NCBI RefSeq assembly: GCF_945957345.1
Contig: NZ_CAMFKW010000017.1
Location: 25,568-89,567, forward strand
DNA: 64,000 nt
Direction: 5' to 3'
Origin: an uncultured Allobosea sp.
GTDB taxonomy: Bacteria; Pseudomonadota; Alphaproteobacteria; Rhizobiales; Beijerinckiaceae
In this document: piece by piece, positions 1 through 8,913 of the stretch
Layout: each line of letters opens with the position of its first letter
Position numbering within the stretch: the stretch's first letter is position 1
The notes under the pieces: generated by a model
Database searches by the model: none
Seen by the model: the letters and a program-made list of their open reading frames with translations, nothing else
What the model was told of the DNA's origin: nothing
Program-made: the position numbers and the translations under genes

Positions 1-465
1 CGCATTGCCTTGCTGCTCGTCGCCGCGCTCTTCTGCCAGTTCCGGCTGCTCTGCAACCTCTTCGACGGGATGGTGGCGATCGAGGGCGGCAAGCAGGCGC
101 CGGACGGGCCGTTCTGGAACGAATTCCCTGACCGCGTCGCCGATATCCTGATCCTTATCGGCGCCGGCTATGGCGCAAGCGTGCCGACGCTGGGCTGGGC
201 CGCAGCGGCCTTTGCCGTGCTGACCGCCTATGCCCGCGAGCTCGGACGCAATTGCGGCCTGCCCGCCGATTTCTCCGGGCCGATGGCCAAGCAGCACCGC
301 ATGGCGATGATCACGGCCGCGGCCGTGCTGTCGCTGCTGGAGCCGCTCTGGAGCGGCCACAATCAGGTGCTCGTTGGCGCACTCTGGCTCATTGCGGTCG
401 GTGCCGCGATCACCGCGATCCGGCGCGCCGCGAACATCGTCCGCAGTTTGCGCGCCGGCCGATAG
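1..465 (+). CDS. CDP-alcohol phosphatidyltransferase family protein (5' end outside window)
   Basis: The frame is open from base 1, so the gene starts upstream of the window and only the last 154 codons are present. The visible part carries a CDP-alcohol phosphotransferase-like signature, DG-x2-A followed later by a D-x3-D pair (DRVAD). The usual Arg after the Ala is Ile here and the spacing is longer than the classic motif. Hydrophobic stretches around GAGYGASVPTLGWAAAAFAV and ITAAAVLSLLEPLW fit membrane helices. The family transfers a phosphoalcohol from a CDP-linked donor at the membrane, usually in phospholipid head-group synthesis. The substrate cannot be read from this fragment. It converges with the alcohol dehydrogenase gene, leaving 12 bp between the stops. 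Confidence 0.7.
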   Translation, partial: RIALLLVAALFCQFRLLCNLFDGMVAIEGGKQAPDGPFWNEFPDRVADILILIGAGYGASVPTLGWAAAAFAVLTAYARELGRNCGLPADFSGPMAKQHRMAMITAAAVLSLLEPLWSGHNQVLVGALWLIAVGAAITAIRRAANIVRSLRAGR

Positions 466-477
466 CATCCATCGATC

Positions 478-1623
478 TCAGATCGACTCGATCAGCAGCT
501 TGCGCGCCGCATCGACAGTCAGCTCCACCGGGTTGCCGCCGGTCGAGGGGTCGGCCACGGCGGCTTCGGCCAGCTCGTCGATCCGGTCGGTGCCGACGCC
601 GAGCGCCGCGAGCTTGTCGGGAATGCCAAGATCAGCCCGCAGTTTCAGTACGAAATCATAGAAGCCGTCGAAGCCGCCGGGGATACCGAGATAGGCGGCT
701 GCCGCCGCGATCCTGTCCTCGATCGCCGGGCGATTGAAGCCCAGCACCGGCGGCATCACCACAGCGTTCGTGGTGCCGTGATGGGTGTGGTAGACCGCCC
801 CGACCGGGTGGGAGAGCGAATGGATCGCGCCGAGCCCCTTCTGGAAGGCGACGGCGCCCATCGCGGCGGCGGCCATCATCTGCGTACGCGCCTCGATATC
901 GCTGCCGTCGGCATAGGCGCGCGGCAGATAGGTCTTCACCAGCCGCATGCCTTCGAGCGCGATGCCCTGGCTCATCGGATGGAAGAACGGCGAGGAATAG
1001 GCTTCGAGGCAATGCGCGAAGGCGTCCATGCCGGTGCCGGCGGTGATCGCCTTGGGCATGCCGACCGTCAGTTCGGGGTCGCAGATCGTCACGCCCGGCA
1101 GGAATTTCGGGTGGAAGATGATCTTCTTGGTATGGGTCTGCGAATTGGTGATGACCGAGGCGCGGCCGACCTCGGAGCCGGTTCCCGCCGTGGTCGGCAC
1201 CGCGACGATCGGCGCGATACCCTCGACGGAGGCGCGCGTCCACCAGTCGCCGACATCCTCGAAATCCCAGACCGGACGGGTCTGCCCGGCCATGAAGGCC
1301 ACGCATTTGCCGAGATCGAGGCCGGAGCCGCCGCCGAAGGCGACGACGCCGTCATGCCCGCCCGCCTTGAAGGCGCGGACGCCGTCGTCGAGATTGCGGT
1401 CGTTCGGGTTGGGGTCGACATCGGCGAAGATCGCGCGGCCGAGTCCGCCGGCTTCGAGGATGTCGAGCGCATTGGCAGTGATCGCCATGCTCGCGAGGCC
1501 TCGGTCGGTCACGAGCAACGGCCGCTTCATGCCGAGCGCCTTGCAGTGATCGGCCAGTTCCCTGATCCGCCCGGCGCCCAGCTTGACGGCGGTCGGATAG
1601 CTCCAGTTCGCGGTGATCGGCAT
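478..1623 (-). CDS. Iron-containing alcohol dehydrogenase
   Basis: A 381-residue group III (Fe-type) NAD(P)-dependent alcohol dehydrogenase. The nucleotide-binding FGGGSGLDLGK lies near residue 97. The metal-site segments GMDAFAHCLEAY, HSLSHPVGA and YHTHHGTTN supply the Asp/His ligands typical of the family, and VPTTAGTGSEV is the conserved family motif. The ATG at 1623 shares one base with the stop of the upstream aldehyde dehydrogenase gene (TGATG), so it was chosen over an in-frame start further upstream that would overlap that gene. It is the third gene of a minus-strand operon with a glutamine-synthetase-like ligase and an aldehyde dehydrogenase. A role in interconverting an alcohol and aldehyde during amine breakdown is inferred from this context. 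Confidence 0.9.
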   Translation of the reverse strand: MPITANWSYPTAVKLGAGRIRELADHCKALGMKRPLLVTDRGLASMAITANALDILEAGGLGRAIFADVDPNPNDRNLDDGVRAFKAGGHDGVVAFGGGSGLDLGKCVAFMAGQTRPVWDFEDVGDWWTRASVEGIAPIVAVPTTAGTGSEVGRASVITNSQTHTKKIIFHPKFLPGVTICDPELTVGMPKAITAGTGMDAFAHCLEAYSSPFFHPMSQGIALEGMRLVKTYLPRAYADGSDIEARTQMMAAAAMGAVAFQKGLGAIHSLSHPVGAVYHTHHGTTNAVVMPPVLGFNRPAIEDRIAAAAAYLGIPGGFDGFYDFVLKLRADLGIPDKLAALGVGTDRIDELAEAAVADPSTGGNPVELTVDAARKLLIESI

Positions 1624-3014
1624 CAGCCAGCTCTCTTCAGATGGTAGGATTTCGGACGGGTGAGGTTGTGGAAGCCGATGACCGAGAGCGAGCCGCCCCG
1701 CCCGGTCTCCTTGACGCCGGTCCAGCACAGGGCCGGATCGAGATAATCGGCGCGGTTCATGAAGACGGTGCCGGTTTCGAGGTCTTGTCCGAGCCGCGCG
1801 GCGCGCTCGGCATCGCCGGTCCAGAGCGAGACCGTGAGACCGTATTTCGAGTCGTTCATCAGCGCGAGGGCCTCGGCATCGTCGCGCACCTTCATGATGC
1901 CGACCGCCGGGCCAAATGTCTCCTCGCGCATGATCGTCATTGAATGGTCGACATCGACCAGGACCTGCGGCGCGAGATAGGCGCCGCCATCGTCCTGCGG
2001 GAACAGCTTGGGATCGACCAGGGCCCGTGCACCTTTCGCTGTCGCCTCGGCGATCTGCTCGCGCACCACCTGTGCGAAGCGCTTATGCGCCATCGGGCCG
2101 AGCGAAGTCTCGGGATCGAGCGGGTTGCCGAGGCGGTAATTCGAGACCCAGGCGACCGATTTCTCGACAAAGGCGTCGTAGAGGCTCTCATGCACATAGA
2201 TGCGCTCGATGCCGCAGCAGCACTGCCCGGAATTGAAGGTCGCGCCGTCCATCAGTGTGTCGACGGCCTTGTCGAGATCGGCATCCTCCATGACATAGCC
2301 GGGGTCCTTGCCGCCGAGCTCCAGCCCGATCCCGGTGAAGGTGCCGGCGGCGGCGCGCTCGATCGCCTGCCCGCCCGCGACCGAGCCGGTGAAGTTGATG
2401 AAGTCGAACTGCTTCTCGGCGATCAGGCGCGACGACGTCTCATGGTCCAGGAAGACATTGGCGAAGACCTCCTCCGGCACGCCCGCCTCGTGGAAGGCCC
2501 GCGCCAATCGCTCGCCGGTGAGCAGGGTCTGGCTGGCATGCTTGAGCACGACCGCATTGCCGGCGATCAGCGCCGGCGCGACCGAGTTGATCGCGGTCAT
2601 ATAGGGATAGTTCCACGGCGCGATCACGAAGACGACGCCATGCGGCTCGTGCGCGATGAAGCGCTTGAAGGCGGCGCTGTCCTCGACGACGAGCGGAGCC
2701 AGCGCCTCGTTCGCGATCGAGGCCATGTAGTTCGAGCGCTCGTTGAAGCCCTTGAACTCGCCGCCGTACTTGATCGGCCGGCCCATCTGCCAGGCGAGTT
2801 CGATCACGACGTCCTGCCCCATCTCGTTGAGGCGCGCGACGCCCTTGAGCACAAGCGCGATGCGCTCGTCGAGCGGGCGCCTGGCCCAGGCCTTCTGCGC
2901 CTTGCGGGCGCGGGCGACCACGGCCTTGGCATCGTCGAGGCTGAGAGCCGGCCGCTCGGCATAGACCGAGCCGTCCACCGGCGACACGCATCGGATCATC
3001 GTCATCATTGGCAT
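1623..3014 (-). CDS. NAD-dependent aldehyde dehydrogenase
   Basis: A 463-residue class I/II-type aldehyde dehydrogenase that oxidises an aldehyde to its acid with NAD(P). Visible landmarks are the Asn region VIAPWNYPY, the cofactor-loop NFTGSVAGG, the general-base Glu in ELGGKDPG and the catalytic Cys in FNSGQCCCGIERIYV. The C-terminal EETFGPAVGIM and a substrate-loop region complete the fold. Length is slightly short of the usual 470-500. The gene sits 39 bp after the glutamine-synthetase-like gene and is translationally coupled to the alcohol dehydrogenase. This order resembles gamma-glutamylation routes for amines (Puu/Ipu type), where this enzyme would oxidise a gamma-glutamyl-aminoaldehyde. 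The substrate is inferred, not seen. The start has several in-frame ATGs within 6 codons and no clear ribosome-binding site. Confidence 0.92.
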   Translation of the reverse strand: MPMMTMIRCVSPVDGSVYAERPALSLDDAKAVVARARKAQKAWARRPLDERIALVLKGVARLNEMGQDVVIELAWQMGRPIKYGGEFKGFNERSNYMASIANEALAPLVVEDSAAFKRFIAHEPHGVVFVIAPWNYPYMTAINSVAPALIAGNAVVLKHASQTLLTGERLARAFHEAGVPEEVFANVFLDHETSSRLIAEKQFDFINFTGSVAGGQAIERAAAGTFTGIGLELGGKDPGYVMEDADLDKAVDTLMDGATFNSGQCCCGIERIYVHESLYDAFVEKSVAWVSNYRLGNPLDPETSLGPMAHKRFAQVVREQIAEATAKGARALVDPKLFPQDDGGAYLAPQVLVDVDHSMTIMREETFGPAVGIMKVRDDAEALALMNDSKYGLTVSLWTGDAERAARLGQDLETGTVFMNRADYLDPALCWTGVKETGRGGSLSVIGFHNLTRPKSYHLKRAG

Positions 3015-3053
3015 CCGTCTGGCTGAAATTCGCTGTGAGAGGAGGGAGCCGGG

Positions 3054-4421
3054 TCAGGCGCGTTCGAAACCGCGCTTCACTTCCCAATCGGTGATCCGGC
3101 GATCGTATTCCTCCTGCTCCCATTCGGCGGCGCGGACATAATGGTCGATCACGTCGTCACCGAAGGCACTGCACAGCATCGCCGAGCCCTTCAGCGCCAC
3201 GGTCGCGTCGCGCAGGGTCTTCGGGATTTCGCGGATATCCCGGCCGCCATAGGCATCGCCGACGAAGGCCTCTTCCAGCTCCATCTTCTTCTCGATGCCG
3301 TCGATGCCGGCGGCGAGCAGCGCCGCCATGGCGAGATAGGGGTTGAGGTCCGAGCCGCCGACGCGGCATTCGATGCGGATGCCCTTGGTGCTGGCACCGC
3401 AGAGCCGGTAGCCGGCGGTACGATTATCGGCGCTCCAGATCGCCTTGGTCGGAGCGAAGGTGCCGGCGACGAAGCGCTTGTAGGAATTGATATAGGGCGC
3501 GAGGAAACAGGTGATGTCGGAGGCATGCGCCAGCAGGCCCGCCACATAGTTCCGCATCAGCGGCGACATGCCGTGTTTCGCCTGCATATCGAGGAAATGC
3601 GGCGTCTTGCCGTCGGCGCTCCAGAGCGACTGGTGGATATGCGAGGAGGAGCCGGCATGCGCGTTGCTCCACTTGGCGAGGAAGGTGATCGACTTGCCCT
3701 GCGCCCAGGCGATCTCCTTGCAGGCGTTCTTGATGATCGCATGTCGGTCCGCCATCGTCAGCGCGTCGGCATAGCGGACATTGATCTCCTCCTGCCCGGC
3801 CGAAGCCTCGCCCTTGGAGTTCTCCACGGGGATGCCGGCGCCCTGCAAGCCGTTGCGGATCGCCCGCATCACCGCTTCTTCCTTGGTCGTCTGGAAGATG
3901 TGGTAATCCTCGTTGTAGCTGCTCGCGGTCTTGAGGTCGCGATAGCCGCTGGCGCAGGCGTTCTCGTAGCTCTGGTCGAACAGGAAGAATTCGAGCTCGG
4001 TCGCCATATAGGCCTTGAGCCCCATCGCCTCGAGCCGTCGGACCTGCTTCTTCAGCACCGCGCGCGGCGAATGCGGGATGTCATGGCCGTGATGGTCCTG
4101 CACATCGCAGAGCACGAGCGCGGTGCCTTCGAGCCAGGGCACGCGGCACAGGGTCGAGAGGTCCGGCTTCATCGTGTAGTCGCCATAGCCGGCGGCCCAG
4201 CTCGTCGCCGCATAGCCGGCTACGGTTTCCATCTCCATGTCGGTGGCGAGCAGGTAGTTGCAACTATGCGTCTCGTGATGCCCGCTTTCGAGGAAGAAGG
4301 CGGCATGGAAGCGCTTGCCCATCAGGCGCCCCTGCATGTCGACGAGACAGGCGAGCACGGTATCGATGCGGCCGGCGGCAACATCCTCTTTGAGAGCGTC
4401 GAGCGTATAGGCTTGAGTCAT
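3054..4421 (-). CDS. Glutamine synthetase family protein (probable gamma-glutamyl-amide ligase)
   Basis: A 455-residue member of the glutamine synthetase superfamily. The ATP-site Glu segment ELEFFLF, the metal/ammonium-site EASAGQEEINV, the loop NAHAGSSSHIHQSLW and the SYKRF...APTKAIWSADNRTAGYR block are all present. The motifs match the PuuA/IpuC/GlnA3-like branch, which couples glutamate to an amine, more than housekeeping GlnA. The neighbouring aldehyde and alcohol dehydrogenases support amine catabolism. The start is uncertain: an ATG at 4430 lies too close to the purine-rich GGGGATGG, so 4421 is preferred. A longer frame to 4508 adds residues that look non-coding. The exact amine (ethanolamine, isopropylamine, putrescine or other) cannot be told. 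Confidence 0.88.
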   Translation of the reverse strand: MTQAYTLDALKEDVAAGRIDTVLACLVDMQGRLMGKRFHAAFFLESGHHETHSCNYLLATDMEMETVAGYAATSWAAGYGDYTMKPDLSTLCRVPWLEGTALVLCDVQDHHGHDIPHSPRAVLKKQVRRLEAMGLKAYMATELEFFLFDQSYENACASGYRDLKTASSYNEDYHIFQTTKEEAVMRAIRNGLQGAGIPVENSKGEASAGQEEINVRYADALTMADRHAIIKNACKEIAWAQGKSITFLAKWSNAHAGSSSHIHQSLWSADGKTPHFLDMQAKHGMSPLMRNYVAGLLAHASDITCFLAPYINSYKRFVAGTFAPTKAIWSADNRTAGYRLCGASTKGIRIECRVGGSDLNPYLAMAALLAAGIDGIEKKMELEEAFVGDAYGGRDIREIPKTLRDATVALKGSAMLCSAFGDDVIDHYVRAAEWEQEEYDRRITDWEVKRGFERA

Positions 4422-4544
4422 GCCGGCCATCCATCCCCGATGTGCGATCTTCACACGGGAATGCGTCGGGCGGAATAGCCGGCTTGCAGTCCAGGCCGGA
4501 ATATTCAAGCTGCCGCCGGATCGATCACTTGGCAGGGCAGGCGG

Positions 4545-4958
4545 CTATCGAACCACGTAACCCTGCCTGCGCCCGTTCCTGGAGGTGCGGCAGGAGCAAT
4601 CGTCGCCCAGCGCGGCGGCTCGTGCGAGGGCACATTGTCGCGATGGTGTCCGGCAATGGCGCCCGAAACCGCTCACCCGGTCGGTCCGGCGATACAGCCT
4701 GTTCGGAGACGGTTCGTAGGAGCGCAAATCGTTGGCGCCCGAGCCGACCGCCGGCCCGGCGCCGGGAATGCCGCCTTGGCTCGAATGCAGCCGGATATCA
4801 GGAACGCTGTCGGTGATCGACGGTGGCCCCAGACCTTGCCGGGGGCCGCCGGGATAGAGCGGTCCATTGCCAGGCGTCGCATCGAACTGGGCGCTGGCTG
4901 GGAGAGAGACCAGCATACCCAGCGAGAGCGCCGCCGCTGCGATGAGATGACGCATCAT
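4545..4958 (-). CDS. Small exported hypothetical protein
   Basis: A 137-residue frame begins with a convincing signal peptide, MMRHLIAAAALSLGMLVSLPASA, followed by Gln. The next 60 residues are rich in Gly and Pro (GNGPLYPGGPRQGLGPP...GGIPGAGPAVGSGAND), as in small periplasmic or surface proteins. The C-terminal 45 residues are Arg/Cys-rich and less protein-like, so the true end may be affected by a frameshift. No family was recognised. The start at 4958 was chosen because the signal peptide begins there; upstream in-frame codons to 5027 look non-coding. Confidence 0.45.
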   Translation of the reverse strand: MMRHLIAAAALSLGMLVSLPASAQFDATPGNGPLYPGGPRQGLGPPSITDSVPDIRLHSSQGGIPGAGPAVGSGANDLRSYEPSPNRLYRRTDRVSGFGRHCRTPSRQCALARAAALGDDCSCRTSRNGRRQGYVVR

Positions 4959-5108
4959 GCTGTGCCTGTTCCCAGAAGTCCTGGTGGCTGATGGCGATGA
5001 GCAGAAGACCGGCTTCCACTCATTCATAAATCAGCTCGCACCGGTTTGGAACGCGAGGCTTGTGATCGTGTTCCGAAGCAGAGCCGCGATCTAGCGTCCC
5101 TTGGCTGA

Positions 5109-5318
5109 TCACGGAGGCGATCTCCGACCATTGCGTCCCGGCTCCTCGATCGACTGCGCCAATTCCGCGAAGGCCGCCGGATCGAATTCGGGCAGTACGA
5201 AGCGGCCGCGCTGATCGGGCTTGCTGATTTCCAGCCACAGGCCGGTGGGCACGGCGCGCGGGGCAGGATAGCTGCGTGTCAGGGCATAGCCCAACGCCCA
5301 GATTTCGATGGGATTCAT
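5109..5318 (-). CDS. Hypothetical protein, 69 residues
   Basis: A short acidic-to-neutral protein starting MNPIEIWALGYALTRSYPAP and containing GLWLEISKPDQRGRFVLPEFDPAAFAELAQSIEEP. Composition and codon use look like real coding sequence, unlike the Arg-rich upstream extension of the same frame, so the ATG at 5318 was chosen. It contains no recognisable domain and no membrane segment. Function is unknown. Confidence 0.45.
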   Translation of the reverse strand: MNPIEIWALGYALTRSYPAPRAVPTGLWLEISKPDQRGRFVLPEFDPAAFAELAQSIEEPGRNGRRSPP

Positions 5319-5416
5319 GGCCGGTCTCCGCATGCGAACGGGCCGGGAGGACACGGCCCTCGCGATAGGCTCCGTCCGGCGGTTGTTTAAGCCTGATTGG
5401 CCTATTCCGCAGCCAG

Positions 5417-5672
5417 TCAGCGCTGTCGACCCTGGTCGGAGACGATGCGGCCCAGCACCGGCAACAGCATATGCGTCACTGCGATCAGCGCCTCTACCGC
5501 GCGCAGGAGGAAGCGGCACGCATGGCACGCGCTGGCCAGGGACCTTGCTCGAAGATGAAGCCGATATTGGTCGCGACCGGACGAAGCGACGGGTGGAAGA
5601 ATTCATCACCGACCATCGGCGGGTTCTTGCCGCCACTCTCGATATGCGCGGCCAATATGGCCGGCGACGACG
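5417..5672 (-). pseudogene. Possible decayed coding segment
   Basis: On the minus strand a stretch from about 5672 reads a protein-like sequence (IESGGKNPPMVGDEFFHPSL and onwards) that hits a TAG at 5494-5496. Shifting one frame continues with VEALIAVTHMLLPVLGRIVS and stops at 5417. Both parts have better amino-acid composition than the alternatives, which suggests one ancestral gene broken by a frameshift. No start codon or family was recognised. Confidence 0.25.
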
Positions 5673-5760
5673 ATGAGCGACATGCCGGGCGCGAGCCTGC
5701 GCTCCCGGACTGGGTCGCGTCGCGCCCGCCCTCATGCGACGCGCGATGACCGTGGCGGCC

Positions 5761-5838
5761 TCAATCTTCGCTGGCCGAGATGTAGAAGCCGAAAGCAGAA
5801 GCGCAGGCCAGAACCATGCCGATCTCGAGCAAGCCCAT
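5761..5838 (-). CDS. Putative 25-residue single-span membrane peptide
   Basis: The frame encodes MGLLEIGMVLACASAFGFYI plus five residues ending in Glu-Asp. This is one hydrophobic helix with a short acidic tail. GGAGG lies five bases before the ATG at 5838, a good ribosome-binding site, whereas the in-frame ATG at 5841 is too close to it. The size, spacing and hydrophobicity favour a real small protein, although so short a frame could occur by chance. Role unknown. Confidence 0.45.
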   Translation of the reverse strand: MGLLEIGMVLACASAFGFYISASED

Positions 5839-5924
5839 CATTGCCTCCATCCCAAACGGTGGAGGGGTAACAGCCATGGCTTGCCATTGTTCCGCCGCGT
5901 GTGAGGCAGGCCTGACAGGAGCAG

Positions 5925-6521
5925 TTATGCGTCGTGCCGGATCAGCGCGCGTCCGCTGGTGAGGTCGGTCACCAGCCGGGTCACGCCATCGACCTCGGTC
6001 TTTGGTGCGGATATCGTCAGGACTGCGCCCGTATCGGTGAAGGCCTGCTCACGTATCTGCACGCCCGCGAGCGCCGCAAGCCGCGCCTGGACGCGCGTGA
6101 GATCGCTGAACGGGCAGGCGATCGAAGCCGTAGCCATCTCGACGAGCTCGACCTTGCCGGCTTCGCGCAGACAGAGCGCCGCCGTGCCGCCATAGGCGCG
6201 GATCAGGCCGCCGCTGCCGAGCAGGATGCCGCCGAACCAGCGGGTGACCACGACGGCGACGCTGTCGAGCGCCTGTCCGTCGATCGCCGCGAGGATCGGC
6301 TTGCCGGCCGTGCCGCTCGGCTCCCCGTCATCGTTGAAGCGGTAGCTCTGCCCGAACCGCCAGGCCCAGCAATTGTGATTGGCTTCCGGATCGGATTGCG
6401 CGGCGATGAACTCCTTGGCCGCGGCTTCGTCTGCTACGGGAGCGGCCATGGCGATGAAGCGGCTCTTCTTGATTTCCTGCCGGGCGGTGGCGGGTTCGAC
6501 GAGGGTGAAGCGCGAGGCCAT
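5925..6521 (-). CDS. YigZ/IMPACT family protein
   Basis: A 198-residue protein of the UPF0029/IMPACT family. It shows the diagnostic N-terminal block KKSRFIA, then ANHNCWAWRFG, FNDDGEPSGTAGKPIL and VVVTRWFGGILLGSGGLIRAYG, and a smaller C-terminal domain. Full length for YigZ. These proteins are soluble and their E. coli and yeast/mammalian relatives are linked to translation regulation. The exact bacterial role is not settled. It stands alone, upstream of the small membrane peptide and downstream of the glycosyltransferase gene. Confidence 0.93.
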   Translation of the reverse strand: MASRFTLVEPATARQEIKKSRFIAMAAPVADEAAAKEFIAAQSDPEANHNCWAWRFGQSYRFNDDGEPSGTAGKPILAAIDGQALDSVAVVVTRWFGGILLGSGGLIRAYGGTAALCLREAGKVELVEMATASIACPFSDLTRVQARLAALAGVQIREQAFTDTGAVLTISAPKTEVDGVTRLVTDLTSGRALIRHDA

Positions 6522-6569
6522 GGCGCCGCTCTAGCACGGCGCCTTCCCGGCGAACCAGACCCGCGGCCT

Positions 6570-8885
6570 TCACAGCCCGTAGACCTCCGCAAGCGACGGC
6601 GGATCGGTCGCCAGCGCGAAACGCGGGGAGCTCTGGGACAGGTTGGGATTGTAGAACGGATCGCGCCCGACGACCTCGGCCCATTGGCGGTTGAATGCGT
6701 CGAGTTCGCCGGGCGCGGGTTCCGGCCGGCTGACGGATTCATGGTGCTCCAGGCAGGCATAGGGCGTGAAGACGAAATGCCCGCCGGTATGCGCATTGAG
6801 CCTCATGCAGAAATCGACGTCGTTATAGTTGATCCGATAGGCCGGATCGTAGCCGCCGACCGCCAGGAAATCCGCGCGCCTGATCATCGTGCAGGCGCCT
6901 GTCACCGCGCTGTAGTCGCGCGGCACGACCGCCGAGCAGACCTGCCCGATCTCCGAGCCGTGGTGCAGATAATAGGGGTGCGATGGGCCCTGACCCAGCA
7001 GCAGCACGCCGGCATGCTGGATGCGCCCGTCCGGGAAGAACAGCTTCGCGCCGGCGCCCGAGATGCCGTCCTGCTGGCACCACATCAGCATTTCCTCGAT
7101 CCAGCCGCGCGAAATGACCCGGATGTCGTCGTTGAGCAGGATGACGAACTCGCCCCGCGCCGCTTCGGCGAGCCGGTTCATCTTGTCGGAGAGATTGAAG
7201 GTCTCGCTGTCATAGCGGATGAGCCGCGCACCGAGATCGCGCAGCGCCTGCATCAGCTCCGGCTGCAGGTCGCCATTCTCGGAGACCACGATCTCGACAT
7301 GAGGATAGGTCGTCCGCTCGCGGATCGAACGGATGAGGTCGAGCACGTACCAGCCTGTATCGGCGGCATTGCGATAGCCGGCGGTCGGGATGGCGATCGA
7401 GACCAGGGGCTCGCCGGTGATGTCGAAGCCTACGCGATGCGTGCCGGGCAATGGCCCTCGGCTGACGCTTCCAGGATACCGGCCGTGGTCGACGAAATCC
7501 TGCACCGCTCGCCGGGCCGCGAGTTCGGCCTGCGGCTTGGCCTCGCCGCCCGAGGCGGTCGACTGCGGCAGCGTGCGCCAGTGGTAGAGGACATCGGGGA
7601 TATGGACGATCTGCTGCGTTGCCGCGGCGAAGCGCAGCGCAAGGTCGTAATCCTGCGCGAAATCGAATTCGGGGCGGAAGCCGCCGAGGCGCCTCGCCAG
7701 GCTCGTCCGGTAGACGCCGAGATGGCAGGTGTACATGCAGGAGAGGAAATAGGCCGGCGACCAGTCCGGCTTGAAGAAGGGCGCGGAGCGGCGGCCGGCC
7801 TGGTCGATCTTGTCCTCGTCCGAATAGAGCCAGTCGGCCTGCGGATCGCGGTTGATCGCATCCGCGAAGGCGTGGAGCGCGTGCGGCGCCAGCATGTCGT
7901 CATGGTCGAGCAGCGCGATGTAGTCCCCCTTCGCCTGCGCGAGCGCCGCATTGCTGGCCTGCGCGATGCCGCCATTGGCTGGCAGGAACGTGGGTCTGAC
8001 GCGCGGATCGCGGGCTGCGAACTCCCTGAGGATGCGGTGCGTCGCCGGATCGGTCGAGCCGTCGTCGACGGCAAGCAGCTCCCAGTCCGGATAGGTCTGC
8101 GCCAGCACGGACTCGATCGCCTGTGCGAGGAAGACCGGCGGCGAGTTGAATGTCGGCATGACCACCGAGAAGCGCGGCTTGACTGGAAACGCTTTGGCCT
8201 TCGTGACGAAACGCTGGCGCAGCTCCTCCGTCACGGTCCTCTTGCGTATCCAGTTGGCATAGACGGCCGCTTCTCCCCCGCCGCCGGCTGCGATCCGCTG
8301 GCGCAGGCCCTGCCATTCGCCGCGCAGCAGCATGCCGCCTGCCCGCATCAGTTTGCGCCCGAGGACGCCTCGTCGATGCAGGTTCCGCAGCTGGCGCAGC
8401 ACCGCCAATCCGCCGGGTTGTTCGACGGCAAGCGATGTCAGCGCCAGTTCATGCAGCGCGAAGCGGCAAGGAGTCTCGCTGGGGTCGATGCGGAAGGCGC
8501 GGGCGGGGGCCGGCAGGTCGATAATTGCCGCGATCTCGATCCTGTCGCCGCCGACGGGGATGGCGATGCTGTCCTCGGCGCGGAAGCCTTCGCCGATATC
8601 GAAATAGAGGCGCCAGCGATCCTGCCTCTCCTCGTCGGCATCGGGCAGGGTCGCAGCGAACCGGATGGAGAGGAGGCCGGCCGGCAGCCGCTGCGGCACG
8701 TAGAAATAGCAGTCGAAGCCGTCGCTGCGCCAATGGCCGGCGGTAGCGTCAGGCCGCAGGTTCCCCGCGGGATGGAAGGGCAGTCCACGCGCGCGCTTCA
8801 GCAAGGCGCGCAGCGCGGCGAAGCGACCATGCGCGCTCGGCGCCTCTATATCCTGGCGGCCTGCCATGGTCTCGATATCCGTCAT
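6570..8885 (-). CDS. Two-domain family 2 glycosyltransferase
   Basis: A 771-residue cytoplasmic glycosyltransferase. An N-terminal region of about 230 residues without a recognised fold precedes a first GT-A domain at about residue 238 (FSVVMPTFNSPPVF, VDDGSTDPAT, ALLDHDD). A second GT-A domain starts near residue 492 (LVSIAIPTAGYRN, EIVVSENGD, FVILLNDDI). The two acidic clusters (DHDD, NDD) are the likely nucleotide-sugar/metal sites. Paired GT2 domains are typical of enzymes that add two sugars or build a repeat unit in O-antigen or capsule synthesis. It is the last gene of the minus-strand CDP-sugar operon, 28 bp after the epimerase, so it probably uses that sugar. Acceptor unknown. Confidence 0.88.
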   Translation of the reverse strand: MTDIETMAGRQDIEAPSAHGRFAALRALLKRARGLPFHPAGNLRPDATAGHWRSDGFDCYFYVPQRLPAGLLSIRFAATLPDADEERQDRWRLYFDIGEGFRAEDSIAIPVGGDRIEIAAIIDLPAPARAFRIDPSETPCRFALHELALTSLAVEQPGGLAVLRQLRNLHRRGVLGRKLMRAGGMLLRGEWQGLRQRIAAGGGGEAAVYANWIRKRTVTEELRQRFVTKAKAFPVKPRFSVVMPTFNSPPVFLAQAIESVLAQTYPDWELLAVDDGSTDPATHRILREFAARDPRVRPTFLPANGGIAQASNAALAQAKGDYIALLDHDDMLAPHALHAFADAINRDPQADWLYSDEDKIDQAGRRSAPFFKPDWSPAYFLSCMYTCHLGVYRTSLARRLGGFRPEFDFAQDYDLALRFAAATQQIVHIPDVLYHWRTLPQSTASGGEAKPQAELAARRAVQDFVDHGRYPGSVSRGPLPGTHRVGFDITGEPLVSIAIPTAGYRNAADTGWYVLDLIRSIRERTTYPHVEIVVSENGDLQPELMQALRDLGARLIRYDSETFNLSDKMNRLAEAARGEFVILLNDDIRVISRGWIEEMLMWCQQDGISGAGAKLFFPDGRIQHAGVLLLGQGPSHPYYLHHGSEIGQVCSAVVPRDYSAVTGACTMIRRADFLAVGGYDPAYRINYNDVDFCMRLNAHTGGHFVFTPYACLEHHESVSRPEPAPGELDAFNRQWAEVVGRDPFYNPNLSQSSPRFALATDPPSLAEVYGL

Positions 8886-8913
8886 GTCTCGAACCGTGCT
8901 CGGAAAGGGGAGA

